Source: Acidisphaera sp. S103 (GTDB lineage Bacteria > Pseudomonadota > Alphaproteobacteria > Acetobacterales > Acetobacteraceae). Taken from it: a stretch of 64,000 nt of DNA. The stretch is from NCBI RefSeq assembly GCF_009765975.1, contig NZ_LMUJ01000064.1:50770-114769 (forward strand), in the 5' to 3' direction. Position numbers and translations under genes: made by a program. Positions within the stretch are counted from its first letter, which is position 1; each line of letters opens with the position of its first letter. Positions 48,178-57,630 of this stretch are shown one piece after another. The notes below the pieces were generated by a model that was not told the origin of the DNA, ran no database searches, and saw only the letters and a program-made list of their open reading frames with translations.

Positions 48178-50052
48178 CCATGGCACGAGGCGCCCGTAGC
48201 CTCGCGTTGGGTAGGTGGCGGCCAGTCTGTCGTGCGGCCCGTCCTGAACGTAAACGGTGTATCGCTTGTTGGGGTCGAAGGCTTCTTCCGCGAAGGACGC
48301 TTGCAGCGTGGCATTCTTATTCCGGAATGCGGGCACTTTGGGGTCGGCAGCGCTGACGATGTAGAGCAGCCCGCCCAGGATGTTGCTGACGGCGCCGTCG
48401 CGATTGTCGAGAACGGTGCAATCGCCCTCGGTCTTCAGGCCAAGGATCGTCAGCGGGCTGCCTTCGTTTAGAATACGTGTATCGCCGCCCTCGGTATCGA
48501 ACTGACGGGCGAACACCGGTGCCGGTCCGGCGATCCGCATGCTGCCGCAGCAGACGTCCTCGATAAACACGCGCCCACCGCCGGCGTTGCGATCCAGCAG
48601 CGACGTGCCAGCGGTGACGATGTCACGCAACGTAACGTCACGTCGCGCGGTCACGCCCACCGCGAGTTGGTCGCCGAGGTTGGTCATGTCGAACGCCAGC
48701 CGCTCTATGACCAGTGGCGGACCAGGTTGGTTGATTTGAAACATCCCGGTGTCGCGTGCGAATTCGGGCTTCCGATCCGGCGTGACCGTAATCGACGCAT
48801 TCATGCCGACGATGCGGCGGAGCGTCGGCGGAATCTCGATACCGTCACTGATCGTGTAGCGGCCGTATGGCAGGTAGATCGTCGAGGCCCCGGTCGCCAT
48901 GGCCTGGCGCAGGCTGTCGGTAATATCTTTTGGCGCGGGCTGCGACGGCTTCGCGTAATGCAATACGTTGACCCAACTTGCCACCGGATCGGCCGGCAGC
49001 GGCGGAGCGTCGGCAAGAGACGGGGCCGGCGATGATTGTTCAGGATGCCAGCTTTGGCCTTGCCAGAATCCGGTCAACGGGGAGGCCGCGTTCGGTGGGG
49101 CTGAAAAGCCGTCGAGCGAGACGTCGCGGGCGACGATCACACCGCTGTTGGACATCGCCTGGGCACCCTCTGACGCCCGCCGGAAGGTTGAATTCGTCAG
49201 CGTGACGATCCCACCTGGCGCGGTATTGGCGACTGCGGTACCGGCGGCGTCGATCGTGAGGTCAGCGGCGGAAATGCTGTTGCTGTCGTTGGCAAGGCCG
49301 GTCTTGCGCTGATGCAAAAGCCTTACATGGTCCATGGTGATGCCGTACTCGGTGTTGGCGACGGCGATACCGGTATCGAAACCTTGCACCTCGACGCGCT
49401 GCAGTAAGGCGGGACCTGGCCACTTGCGCTGCATGGCGATGCCGATCGCGCCATGACCGGTGGGCGCGATCACACGAACGTCACGAATGGCACCGATGTT
49501 GTTGGCAAGGTAATCGATGCCGATTGCCCCGGGATTGCCGGTGCCGACATCGACTGTCAGGTGCTCGACAAAGTTCTCATACGCATCGTTGCCTTCGCCC
49601 TTGTTCGTATAGTCCTTACCACCGCTGGTGGGCGTGCCGTCGAGCAATTTCGCGGTCGTCATGATGACGCCGCGCGGTGCGTTGACGTCACCGAAACCCG
49701 CGGCGTTGTCGGCCAGTTTGATCGTGGTCTTGGCCTCGGATTCGCCCTCCAATATCATTCCGGAGCCAAACTTGCCGTTGGCATACCGCTTGATCAGGGG
49801 GCCGGACACGAGATAGGTGCCGGGCGGCAGGTAGACGATCCGGGTACGCCAGAAAAATGCCCCCGTATCGGTGCCGGCCGCGGCGATCGCGGCGACCAGC
49901 GCGGCGGTATCGTCAGTGCGGCCATCGCCTTTGGCGCCGAAATCATGGACGTTCAATATGCCGCTATCTGATGGAAACCGCTGCTGGCCGGCCGCCGACA
50001 ACGGCCACGCCAGCACGGCCAGCAGCAACGACAGCCCTGCCCTATGCCGCAT
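48160..50052 (-). CDS. secreted right-handed beta-helix protein (pectate-lyase-3/GH28-like)
   Basis: This 630-residue protein has a signal peptide (MRHRAGLSLLLAVLAWPLSAAG). It opens the mature part with LNVHDFGAKGDGRTDDTAALVAAI, the classical N-terminal cap of Pectate_lyase_3 and GH28-type beta helices. YLPPGTYLVSGPL and a series of short strand-turn repeats follow. A second cap-like block (DITDSLRQAMATGASTIYLPYGRYTISDGIEIP, about residues 410-442) starts a second helix, so it looks like two helices in tandem. Catalytic Asp residues could not be assigned. In EPS clusters such proteins act as lyases/hydrolases or epimerases that trim or release polymer. It overlaps the GT4 gene by 11 bases. 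Confidence 0.8.
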   Translation of the reverse strand: MRHRAGLSLLLAVLAWPLSAAGQQRFPSDSGILNVHDFGAKGDGRTDDTAALVAAIAAAGTDTGAFFWRTRIVYLPPGTYLVSGPLIKRYANGKFGSGMILEGESEAKTTIKLADNAAGFGDVNAPRGVIMTTAKLLDGTPTSGGKDYTNKGEGNDAYENFVEHLTVDVGTGNPGAIGIDYLANNIGAIRDVRVIAPTGHGAIGIAMQRKWPGPALLQRVEVQGFDTGIAVANTEYGITMDHVRLLHQRKTGLANDSNSISAADLTIDAAGTAVANTAPGGIVTLTNSTFRRASEGAQAMSNSGVIVARDVSLDGFSAPPNAASPLTGFWQGQSWHPEQSSPAPSLADAPPLPADPVASWVNVLHYAKPSQPAPKDITDSLRQAMATGASTIYLPYGRYTISDGIEIPPTLRRIVGMNASITVTPDRKPEFARDTGMFQINQPGPPLVIERLAFDMTNLGDQLAVGVTARRDVTLRDIVTAGTSLLDRNAGGGRVFIEDVCCGSMRIAGPAPVFARQFDTEGGDTRILNEGSPLTILGLKTEGDCTVLDNRDGAVSNILGGLLYIVSAADPKVPAFRNKNATLQASFAEEAFDPNKRYTVYVQDGPHDRLAATYPTRGYGRLVPWLMTNH

Positions 50053-51271
50053 GTGCCACCTCGTCAGAGCGATTCGTTGCCACCACGGTCCGGTAGCAAT
50101 CGAGATAAGCATCCACCATGCGATCAACGGAATGTTGTTGCGCGAGCGTTCGGGACTCGGCCGCAAGATGGGGCAGTGTGGCGTCGCCGCGAAGCACACG
50201 GCGCATGGCCGCGGCAAGACCCTCGACATCGCCCGGTTCGAACAGATGCCCGGTATGACCTTCACGCACCAGTTCCGGTAGCCCGCCGATCCTGCTGGCA
50301 ACGACCGCGAGTCCGTACGCCGCGGCCTCGATGACCGCGACCGGTGCGTTTTCGTACCACAGCGACGGGATCAACAGGCAGTGCGCGGCATTGAGCAATG
50401 CCGCCTTGGCGTCTCCGGTCACATAGCCAACGAAACGAATGCGCGGATCGCGGGCCGCGGCCTGACGCACGTCTGCTTCCAGCGGACCGCGGCCGGCGAT
50501 CACCAGTTCAAAGTCGAGCGTGTCGGGCAATGCGGCAACCGCCTGCAACACGACACGGATGCCCTTTTCCTCGGTGAGACGGGTCAGCAGCAGAAAACTT
50601 CGTCGGCTGTCGGGTTGGCGGTTGGAAGCCTCGGGGGGCAGCGGGATACCGTTGCGCACGACGGCGGTTTGCCGCGGCGCGAGTCCGGCGCGTTGATGCT
50701 GGTCGAGCAAAAACCGCGACGGGCTGACAAACAGATCGACATAGCGCGCCGTGCGCAGGTGCCAGGCGCGATAGAGTTGGCACGCCACGCTGGGTCGCCG
50801 GCAGATCTGCCAGTTTTTCGTCAGCAGGAAAGCGCGAGGGCACAGCAGGTGATAATCGTGCGCGGTGTGAATGATGGGCACGCCGGCCCGTCGCGCGCTG
50901 CGCCAGATCGCCGCCGAAAACCCGTCGATCAGATGGGTATGCACCACGTCCGGCGGTGCTTCATCCAGGATCGTTCGGAATGTCCGCCCCGCTTCAACGT
51001 TCCAGGCATCGCGCAAATGCCAAAGCATCCGGCGATACGGCTTTTGTCCACCGCGGTCGAAATTCCAATAGACGTTTGGCGGGAAAAATCGAAGGATCGT
51101 CACGCCGTTCCGGGTTTCCACAGGATATGGCGACATCTCCGGCCCGCACGTGGAAACGACGGTCACCCGGTGACCACGCGCGACGAGACCTTCGCTCAGC
51201 CACGCAACGATCAGCTCCGCACCACCCGCCATGATCGGCGGATAGATGTTATTGGCGACGAGGATATGCAT
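50042..51271 (-). CDS. glycosyltransferase family 4
   Basis: This is a 409-residue GT-B glycosyltransferase. The N-terminal domain begins MHILVANNIYPPIMAGGAELIV with the GGAE loop, then THLIDGFSAAIW and IIHTAHDYHLLCPRAFL. The donor domain starts LLLTRLTEEKGIRVVLQAV and has YENAPVAVIEAAAYGL (E-x7-E motif) and GRGPLEADVRQAA. It probably adds one sugar to the lipid-linked EPS unit. It starts six bases after the CpsD-like gene and its end overlaps the beta-helix gene. It resembles the GT4 at 44077 in plan, including a Cys-containing H-D-Y/F loop, but differs enough to have another specificity. Confidence 0.9.
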   Translation of the reverse strand: MHILVANNIYPPIMAGGAELIVAWLSEGLVARGHRVTVVSTCGPEMSPYPVETRNGVTILRFFPPNVYWNFDRGGQKPYRRMLWHLRDAWNVEAGRTFRTILDEAPPDVVHTHLIDGFSAAIWRSARRAGVPIIHTAHDYHLLCPRAFLLTKNWQICRRPSVACQLYRAWHLRTARYVDLFVSPSRFLLDQHQRAGLAPRQTAVVRNGIPLPPEASNRQPDSRRSFLLLTRLTEEKGIRVVLQAVAALPDTLDFELVIAGRGPLEADVRQAAARDPRIRFVGYVTGDAKAALLNAAHCLLIPSLWYENAPVAVIEAAAYGLAVVASRIGGLPELVREGHTGHLFEPGDVEGLAAAMRRVLRGDATLPHLAAESRTLAQQHSVDRMVDAYLDCYRTVVATNRSDEVAHAA

Positions 51272-51277
51272 CGTCGA

Positions 51278-52009
51278 TCACAGCCAACGGCGCAGGAAGC
51301 GCGGGATGGGCGATTGATAGTGCGTCAACACCGTGCCAACCACCGCACCACCGGACGCACTGAGTGAATCGCGCAGCTCCATTGCGACCGGCGCACGTGT
51401 GCGTCCGGCTTCCAGCACAAGGATGTTGCCGTCGACGAAGGGCGACAACAGAACGCCCATCGGCGCGGCGGAAGCGGGCGGCGAAGCGATGACGACCATA
51501 TCGAAGCTGTCGCGCAGCCGATCGAGAAACTCGGGCATGCGACGCAGGGTGGGTGCCAGGTTCAAGGCGCCCTGCATGCTGGGGAACGTCAACTGATAGA
51601 GTTCCAGACCGACCACGCGGGTTATCGAAGCCTCGATGTCGTCGATGTCGAATTCTCTGGCCGGTACGGGTTCCTGCCGGCGCACCGCGGTGTGTTCCTT
51701 CATATCAAACCGCATGCCGGTGCCGTTGACGAACAACACGCGCTTGTCGAGCCAGGCAGCACTGACGTAGGCAAGATCGTAGACCACGGCTTCGATCGTT
51801 GCATCCGGTTCGGGTGCCACGAACTGCGCAATGACGCCGTGCGTGCAGTCGAGCGACTCCGCGAGAGAATGGTGCAATTTCACAAGTTCTCCCGGTTCGA
51901 GGCCATGCAGCCGCGAACCAGCGGCCACCCGAGGCGGTAAACGGGACATCAACTCTGGTACGTTACGTTCCAAGATCGGCCCCTCGACGCTTGAATAATT
52001 CATGCGCAT
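51278..52009 (-). CDS. CpsD/BY-kinase-like protein with degenerate ATP site
   Basis: This 243-residue protein aligns with the cytoplasmic tyrosine-kinase half of Wzc/CpsD. LHHSLAESLDC matches the activator-loop region, and KRVLFVNG and FDMVVIASPP match the beta strands. Every nucleotide motif is altered. Walker A, normally GEGKST, is EPDATIEAV (67-75). Walker A' (normally LLVDADLR) is LFVNGTGMR. Walker B (normally VIIDSPP) is VVIASPP, without the Asp. There is no C-terminal Tyr cluster. It therefore should not hydrolyse ATP or autophosphorylate, and may act as a structural partner of the Wzz-like protein encoded 45 bases upstream. The start at 52009 or 52003 is uncertain by two residues. Confidence 0.78.
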   Translation of the reverse strand: MRMNYSSVEGPILERNVPELMSRLPPRVAAGSRLHGLEPGELVKLHHSLAESLDCTHGVIAQFVAPEPDATIEAVVYDLAYVSAAWLDKRVLFVNGTGMRFDMKEHTAVRRQEPVPAREFDIDDIEASITRVVGLELYQLTFPSMQGALNLAPTLRRMPEFLDRLRDSFDMVVIASPPASAAPMGVLLSPFVDGNILVLEAGRTRAPVAMELRDSLSASGGAVVGTVLTHYQSPIPRFLRRWL

Positions 52010-52054
52010 CCCGTTCCATATAGACTGCGGTCTGGCGTCGGCTGGCTACGACGC

Positions 52055-53500
52055 CTAGCCGTTACCGGTAAATGTCGCGAGCACTGGAAGACGGAGTGCC
52101 CGCGTCACATCCCTTGGTGCATGCAGGCGATCGTCGAAGGCTTCGACTGCCTGCACGCCGGCTATGCCAACGAGCAGGGCAGCGACCAGTGTTGCCAGGG
52201 CGATCAGCTTGCGCCTGGGCCGAGCGGGTTCATTGGGCACCATGGGCGCGGAAATCACCACGGCTGCCGAAATCTTCTGAGCATTACGGTTGGCTTCCAC
52301 GCGTGCCGTTTCGTAGCGAATGGCCAACGTCCGATACGTATCGCTCATGATCTGGACGGAACGCGTCAAGTCGTCATAGTGATTTCGTGCCGCTTCCAGA
52401 TCGGACAAATGCTGATTGATCTGGTCGAGTTGCTGGTGCAGCACCTGCTCCGGCTGGCGGTTGCTGTCTGCCGCGGCGGATGCGCGCAGATAGTCTGTCT
52501 TGACATTCTGATAGACGACGTTCGGCTCACTGGCACTTCTGCTGCGTGCCTCTCGGCTGCGTGCCTTGGCTGCCGACGACAGAGATGCAATCTGCGCATC
52601 CAATTGCTGAAAGACGTCGCTGCCAGGCAGATAGACGCTGGCGAGCCGGCTGCGCTTGGCTTTCAGATCATCGAGTTCAGATTCAGCACTGTCTACCGTG
52701 TGGTACTGCTCACCCATCGCTGAGCTGGTGACATTCTGCGGTACGCTCGACAGCAATTGTTGCAGTGCATCCCGCTGCTTTTCAGATTCGAGCAACCGAC
52801 CGTGCGCTATGTTGTAGCGGCTTTCGACGTCGGCTTGCGATTTCAATAGTTGCGTGACCTGCAGCTGGAGGTCGGCGATCTGGTGGCTGGATTTGAAGCC
52901 GGCAAGCGCATTCTGGTCTGCCGTCAACTTATCCCTGCTGGCTTTGGCTTCGGATTCCGCAAATTCTAACTGCGGGTTGGCGTATACCTCGGCCTCTTGC
53001 CCGAAAAACCGGTCGATCAGGCTTTGGACCCCATCGCGCGCCAAGGTCGGGTCCGAGTGCAGGAAACTTACGTTCAGAACGTCGCTTTGCAGTCCCACAT
53101 CGACAACGAGGTTCGACGAGAAAGCCCGCGACGCAAGATCCAGCTTACGCGACTCATCGCCTGGCCCATTGGCGATCTTAGGATACAGGCGCGCGAGCCC
53201 GATCTTCTGGACGACGTCGCGGACGATCGCGGGACTGTGCAGAATATCGGCATCGGAATAGAGGATTTCGCGATGTTCGTTCGAGCCTTCAAGCTGCGTG
53301 GCCTTCAGATTCTGATCGATGTCGGGAACAGCCTGACTGTCGAAATGCAGCAAAAGGGACGCGCCGGAGAGATACTCCGGTTGCTTGACCAGGAGGTAGA
53401 GTCCACCGATCAGGCTGACGCCGCCGAACAGCATCATGAACAGCGCCTTCCGCCGCAAGTATGCGGCGATTATATCCCGTAATGATGGTTGATAGGCCAT
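52055..53500 (-). CDS. polysaccharide copolymerase, Wzz/GumC family
   Basis: This is a 481-residue inner-membrane chain-length regulator. A short cytoplasmic N-terminus, membrane helix 1 (about residues 20-38) and the Wzz domain (QPEYLSGASLLLHFDS) come first. A long periplasmic coiled-coil region (about 190-400) follows. The Pro-rich motif before helix 2 (PMVPNEPARPRRKLIAL) and helix 2 (about 438-456) end in a short C-terminal tail (DRLHAPRDVTRALRLPVLATF). The tail lacks a fused kinase domain, consistent with a separate CpsD-like gene following. With the Wza-like protein encoded just upstream it should span the envelope and set polymer length. Confidence 0.9.
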   Translation of the reverse strand: MAYQPSLRDIIAAYLRRKALFMMLFGGVSLIGGLYLLVKQPEYLSGASLLLHFDSQAVPDIDQNLKATQLEGSNEHREILYSDADILHSPAIVRDVVQKIGLARLYPKIANGPGDESRKLDLASRAFSSNLVVDVGLQSDVLNVSFLHSDPTLARDGVQSLIDRFFGQEAEVYANPQLEFAESEAKASRDKLTADQNALAGFKSSHQIADLQLQVTQLLKSQADVESRYNIAHGRLLESEKQRDALQQLLSSVPQNVTSSAMGEQYHTVDSAESELDDLKAKRSRLASVYLPGSDVFQQLDAQIASLSSAAKARSREARSRSASEPNVVYQNVKTDYLRASAAADSNRQPEQVLHQQLDQINQHLSDLEAARNHYDDLTRSVQIMSDTYRTLAIRYETARVEANRNAQKISAAVVISAPMVPNEPARPRRKLIALATLVAALLVGIAGVQAVEAFDDRLHAPRDVTRALRLPVLATFTGNG

Positions 53501-53526
53501 AAACTACTCCAGGATGGGCGCGTGGC

Positions 53527-54330
53527 TCACTTTATCGGCGTTACGTTGGACGTCGCACCGCCCGTGACATAGGAGAATCCCCACGAAACCGGTACGAATT
53601 GCAGCAAGTACTGGTCGACGAATTTGTAAACCTCGGCCACGCCGGCGCGCGGTACATAAACCACGTCGTACGGCGCGAGTTGCACGTCGGAGGCAGCATT
53701 CTTGCCCCACATCAAATCTTGATAGCGGACTGAATAGAATTTCGGGACATTGCCGGGTCCCCGGCGGATGATGAAGATTTTGTCCTCGTCGCTGGTCATC
53801 ATCTTCAAGCCGCCGGCGCGGGCAAGCGCCTGCGTCAGCGTCAGGTTGGGTCCGACATTGACGAATTCCCCGGGGTTGGTGACTTCGCCGCCCACATAGA
53901 ACTTCGTAGGTGCAAACGCCTTGACGACGACGGACAGGCGGGGATTTTTCAGTTCGTGCCCGTAGTCTCTTGACAGATCGTCGATCAGTTGCGGCACGGT
54001 GCGGCCATCGGCGACAGCATCATGCACGACCGAGGTGGAGATGTGGCCGTCGGGACGGACGGTGACTTCCTCGTTCAACTCGGGATCCGCGATGAACTTC
54101 ACATCCAGGACGTCGCCGACCTGAATTCGATAGGGCGTGAGTTGGCTCATGTCGCTGTTATTCGGCGCTGGGATGGGGGGCGCCGGTGGCAGGGATGGAA
54201 CCGGGCTGCAACCGGGAATCGCCGCGGCCACCACAACGATCAAGGCGCGACGCAATGGAAACGGGCCGCACCATGATGGAGCACGCGACCGTGACTCATT
54301 GAATGACGCACGCGCGGGACTGTTGTCCAT
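53527..54330 (-). CDS. polysaccharide export outer-membrane lipoprotein, Wza/GumB family (short)
   Basis: This is a 267-residue protein. A lipobox-like AAIPGC puts the lipidated Cys at residue 41, after a hydrophobic segment (30-38). The Poly_export domain follows (YRIQVGDVLDVKFIADPELNEEVTVRPDGHIS, about 67-98). A single SLBB-type domain comes next (KFYVGGEVTNPGEF with LTLTQALARAGG). At 267 residues it lacks the second SLBB domain and the C-terminal amphipathic helix of E. coli Wza, and resembles GumB-type short exporters. It may pair with another outer-membrane component. It sits 65 bases after the glycosyl-phosphate transferase gene and 26 bases before the Wzz-like gene. Confidence 0.88.
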   Translation of the reverse strand: MDNSPARASFNESRSRAPSWCGPFPLRRALIVVVAAAIPGCSPVPSLPPAPPIPAPNNSDMSQLTPYRIQVGDVLDVKFIADPELNEEVTVRPDGHISTSVVHDAVADGRTVPQLIDDLSRDYGHELKNPRLSVVVKAFAPTKFYVGGEVTNPGEFVNVGPNLTLTQALARAGGLKMMTSDEDKIFIIRRGPGNVPKFYSVRYQDLMWGKNAASDVQLAPYDVVYVPRAGVAEVYKFVDQYLLQFVPVSWGFSYVTGGATSNVTPIK

Positions 54331-54395
54331 GGCCTATCGCACCTCCGGCGTAACGAGAATTGGGCAGTTGTGAGCAGGCTGTGCACGCGCCATCC

Positions 54396-55874
54396 CTAGT
54401 GCGCTCCGCGCTGCAGAAACACGGCGGGTATGGTCTTGAAGAGAATGGCGATGTCGTGCCACAGGGTCCAATTCCTGGCGTACCAGACATCGAGTTTCAC
54501 GCGGCGGGGGTAAGAAATGTCGCTTCGGCCGCTAACCTGCCATAGACCGGTCAGACCGGGCTTGGCGGCGTAATAATGCTCGATGTCGCTGCCGTAGCGT
54601 GCCACCTCGGCCTGCACGATGGGCCGGGGGCCGACCAGGCTCATTTCTCCGCGCAGCACATTGAGTAGCTGCGGCAGTTCGTCGAGGCTTGATCGGCGAA
54701 GAAACCGGCCAATTGGCGTTACGCGCGGGTCGTTGCTCAATTTTTGAGTCGAAGCCCACTCGGCCGCGACTTCGGGATCCTGTTGGATCGCCCGCCGTAA
54801 TGTTGCGTCGGCATCGACAACCATTGTACGAAATTTGATGCAATCGAAGGTGCGCCCGCCGGCGCCGACACGACGATGGCGAAACAAGGCGGGGCCGCCA
54901 TCGCGCCGCAGCAGAAGCACGAGGGAGCAAAGCAGCGGCGCGAACAGAATCACCAGTATGACAGCGGCGATCTGGTCGAAGGTCCATTTCAGAACCCGAG
55001 CGAGTGGACGTGCAAGATTACTTTGGCTCACGAGCATGACGATGTCGTGACCCAGGAAGTAATGCTGGCGAAGGCCGATCACCGGAAGCTCTTCCATGGA
55101 CGGTACCAACGCGATGGGCAGGTCGGCGCGACGCAGCGCGCCCAGCACTGAACGTTCGGCCTCGGGATCGCCACCGCCCACGGACACGACGACAAAGTCG
55201 GCCCCGTACATGGCCACCATATGCAGCAACTCATCGTCGTGCAGTTCGGCGGCATTCTCCGGTGAGACGCTGCCGACGAGGCTGTAGCCGAGTGCAGGAT
55301 CCGATGTCAGGGCAGCCCGAGCGGACTCGATTTCGGTGGGACCTGCCACGATCAGGGTTCGCAATGTCCACAGTCCCGCGGCGCGCAAAAACTGGCGCGC
55401 GCCCGCCCGCACCATCAGCAGGCAAGGGCAGAACAAGACCCAGCGCAGCAAACCCTCAAGCTGCACTGGCCGGTCGTATATCGCGATGGTCAGGAAGATG
55501 TCGCAGGCCAACGCGACGGTGATCGCGACGACTACGTCGCCCAGTTGTGTCCAGAATGGAACACGGGACGTGTAATGCCCGCGGCCGCCGAAGTAGCCAA
55601 GCAAGCAGACCAGGACCAGCAATGTGCCCCAGCCGTGCCAAGCCGCTCCCAATTCCGAGAGGTTCTCAATGGCGCGTGTGGATGGCGGCGACTGCGGTAC
55701 TACATCGACCGCGAACGCAACGAATGTCGCCACGGCGAATGCCACAAGGTCGGCGCCGATCACGGTGGCGGTGCAGCCATGCACGCCGCGACGAGAGCGG
55801 GCGGAGCCACGGGCACGCGTATCCACCTTGGATGCCAGGGGGGATTCCCGTTCCCATTGTTTCACCGGATACAT
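54396..55874 (-). CDS. undecaprenyl-phosphate glycosyl-1-phosphate transferase (WcaJ/GumD-like)
   Basis: This 492-residue polyisoprenyl-phosphate hexose-1-phosphate transferase starts EPS repeat-unit assembly. About four membrane segments lie in the N-terminal half (45-175), with a CoA-binding-like Rossmann region ([16 protein letters not shown]). The C-terminal bacterial sugar transferase domain has [43 protein letters not shown], the catalytic-area [21 protein letters not shown] and [24 protein letters not shown] precedes the ATG at 55874; the longer upstream reading lacks similarity. The sugar is probably glucose or galactose, as for WcaJ/GumD/ExoY, but not determined. Confidence 0.92.
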   Translation of the reverse strand: MYPVKQWERESPLASKVDTRARGSARSRRGVHGCTATVIGADLVAFAVATFVAFAVDVVPQSPPSTRAIENLSELGAAWHGWGTLLVLVCLLGYFGGRGHYTSRVPFWTQLGDVVVAITVALACDIFLTIAIYDRPVQLEGLLRWVLFCPCLLMVRAGARQFLRAAGLWTLRTLIVAGPTEIESARAALTSDPALGYSLVGSVSPENAAELHDDELLHMVAMYGADFVVVSVGGGDPEAERSVLGALRRADLPIALVPSMEELPVIGLRQHYFLGHDIVMLVSQSNLARPLARVLKWTFDQIAAVILVILFAPLLCSLVLLLRRDGGPALFRHRRVGAGGRTFDCIKFRTMVVDADATLRRAIQQDPEVAAEWASTQKLSNDPRVTPIGRFLRRSSLDELPQLLNVLRGEMSLVGPRPIVQAEVARYGSDIEHYYAAKPGLTGLWQVSGRSDISYPRRVKLDVWYARNWTLWHDIAILFKTIPAVFLQRGAH

Positions 55875-56116
55875 CGCACCTCCTTCGCCTCGACAGTCGG
55901 AAGAGATCTGTGTTGCCACCTGGCGACCCGACATGCGCCGCGATCGCTGACGCAAACCGCATGCCAGAGCTGTATCATCGGTCATAAGTGCCGTTGTGTG
56001 GGACAGCACTCTTTGCAGACACCGTGGATGCGATGTGCCGGTTTACGTAGCGGGCTGTCACTGTCCCGCGCATTGCCGTAAGGCCCGCAACACTGGCTCG
56101 CAGGGCCGTGATCGCG

Positions 56117-57067
56117 TCAAGTAGAACGGAAGACGCGGCGCGCGAGTCGTGGCCAGACGGAGGGGTGACGCATGGCCGTGCCCAGAACCGCCATGAGCGG
56201 CGATCCGGATGCGCGCATGCGGTTGATCTTGTCGATGTGATGAAGGTGCTTGAAAGCGCGCATGCGCGTGGTCAACAGGCGCACAAGATCACGATCCCGT
56301 TCGGCATTCAATTCGCTGAGTACATCATCATAGGCAGTCAACGCCGCCAGAAAGTCGTAGCGCCAGGGGCCGGCACCCGTCGTGGTCCACTGGCGTGACA
56401 CGGTACCAAAGGATTGTATCCAATGATACAATGGTTCGGCCACAAGAACGCCGGTACCGCCCGCGGCGAAGAATTCCACCAGGTACAGGAAATCCTCGGA
56501 CAGCCTGGTGTTTTCGCGATAGGCGAGTCCGGTGCGGCGGATGAATTCGGCACGGACGACTGGTTTCAACATGCCATAGTCGAAACCGGCGTATGGGTCG
56601 CTGCCGATGGCGAACGTCCGCCGGTTCAATGGTTGCTCCGGTTGGGCGAGCGGAAAAGCAGTGCGCACAATGCGGTCAGCCGCGGCGTCGTGAAAATACT
56701 GATTGTCAGCCGCCAACGTGACGCCTCGCGATTCCGCCACGGATACAAGGGTCACAAGGCGTTCTGGTTCGTACCAGTCGTCGGCGTCGAGCACCGCGAT
56801 CCAGGCGCCCCGTGCCTCGCTGATGGCGACGTTCATGGCATTTGACTTGCCACGGTTCGCGGGCAAGGCAAGCACGCGGATGCGGCTGTCGGTCGTTGCG
56901 AGTTCGCGCGCCAATGCCAGGGAATTATCCTGCGACGCGTCGTCGACGATCAGGATCTCGACCTGCTCCAGGGTCTGGCGGAGTACCGATGCCACGGCAC
57001 GGCGGAGTGTGCTGGCACTGTTGTAAACCGGGATGACGACCGACGCCTGACAATCTTGGTGCTGCAT
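56117..57067 (-). CDS. glycosyltransferase family 2
   Basis: This 316-residue GT-A inverting glycosyltransferase has SVVIPVYNSASTLRRAVASVLRQTL (about residues 9-33), EILIVDDASQDNS, NRGKSNAMNVAISEARGAWIAVLDADDWY with the D-x-D metal/nucleotide motif, and LSEDFLYLVEFFAAGG with the ED catalytic base. It lacks membrane segments. The ATG at 57067 was chosen because it begins five residues before the family's conserved start, with GGAAG upstream; the reading to 57211 is longer but dissimilar. It is the first gene of the minus-strand EPS set, 242 bases before the WcaJ-like gene, and may have its own promoter in 57068-57630. Confidence 0.9.
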   Translation of the reverse strand: MQHQDCQASVVIPVYNSASTLRRAVASVLRQTLEQVEILIVDDASQDNSLALARELATTDSRIRVLALPANRGKSNAMNVAISEARGAWIAVLDADDWYEPERLVTLVSVAESRGVTLAADNQYFHDAAADRIVRTAFPLAQPEQPLNRRTFAIGSDPYAGFDYGMLKPVVRAEFIRRTGLAYRENTRLSEDFLYLVEFFAAGGTGVLVAEPLYHWIQSFGTVSRQWTTTGAGPWRYDFLAALTAYDDVLSELNAERDRDLVRLLTTRMRAFKHLHHIDKINRMRASGSPLMAVLGTAMRHPSVWPRLARRVFRST

Positions 57068-57630
57068 CAGCACAAACTTCCACGAAATGTGTAGGTGACA
57101 GCGTGGTGCATGGGCTCGGGCCGCTCTCCGATCACTAACAAGGGACGGAAGCAACCATCGTGCCAGGCCAGAGCGGTACCGCGCCGGGTCGGCGATCAAT
57201 GACGGACGCATTCATGTGCGCGGGTTTACGTAACCCTTTACGATGGCCGTTATGGTGTGCGGCCTATCGGCTTTCGAATAAACGTTACGCGTCGTTGGAA
57301 ACATTACAATAAGAGAGAAAGAGTAAAAATTAGACGACGCGACCAATTGTATCATAATTGCAGTGCGGATGGAGGCCTAATATAACCAGGGCGAGTACTA
57401 TATTACGCGGTCATCGGTACTTGGGTTCCAGCACAATATCTCCATCAAATTTTGTTGACTTGCTCAATTCTCCGTGAGATAAACCGTTGCGGGTTCACCT
57501 CAAGCAGAAAGCGCCCTCCCAGCGTAACGAGCATCCTGATGCCGATTGCAAAGATGCGGTCGGCATCGTTCGAATTCGTGCAATCCGCGGGCCCCACGGG
57601 GCATGACCATTTCGTTAGAAAGTAATTTGT
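57068..57630. promoter_or_regulatory. 563-base AT-rich divergent control region of the EPS cluster
   Basis: No gene is supported here. The centre (about 57280-57480) is markedly more AT-rich than any other stretch of the window. It contains a 17-base imperfect palindrome CAATT-N7-AATTG (57344-57360) and the promoter candidate at 57455-57483. It separates the minus-strand EPS genes from the plus-strand exoenzyme gene and so should control both. The unusual base composition could also mark a binding site for a nucleoid protein. Confidence 0.5.
57455..57483 (+). promoter_or_regulatory. sigma-70-type promoter candidate
   Basis: TTGACT (57455-57460) is followed after 17 bases by GATAAA (57478-57483), giving five of six and four of six matches to the consensus hexamers at the ideal spacing. 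It points towards the exoenzyme gene at 57631, leaving a leader of about 140 bases. Confidence 0.4.
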
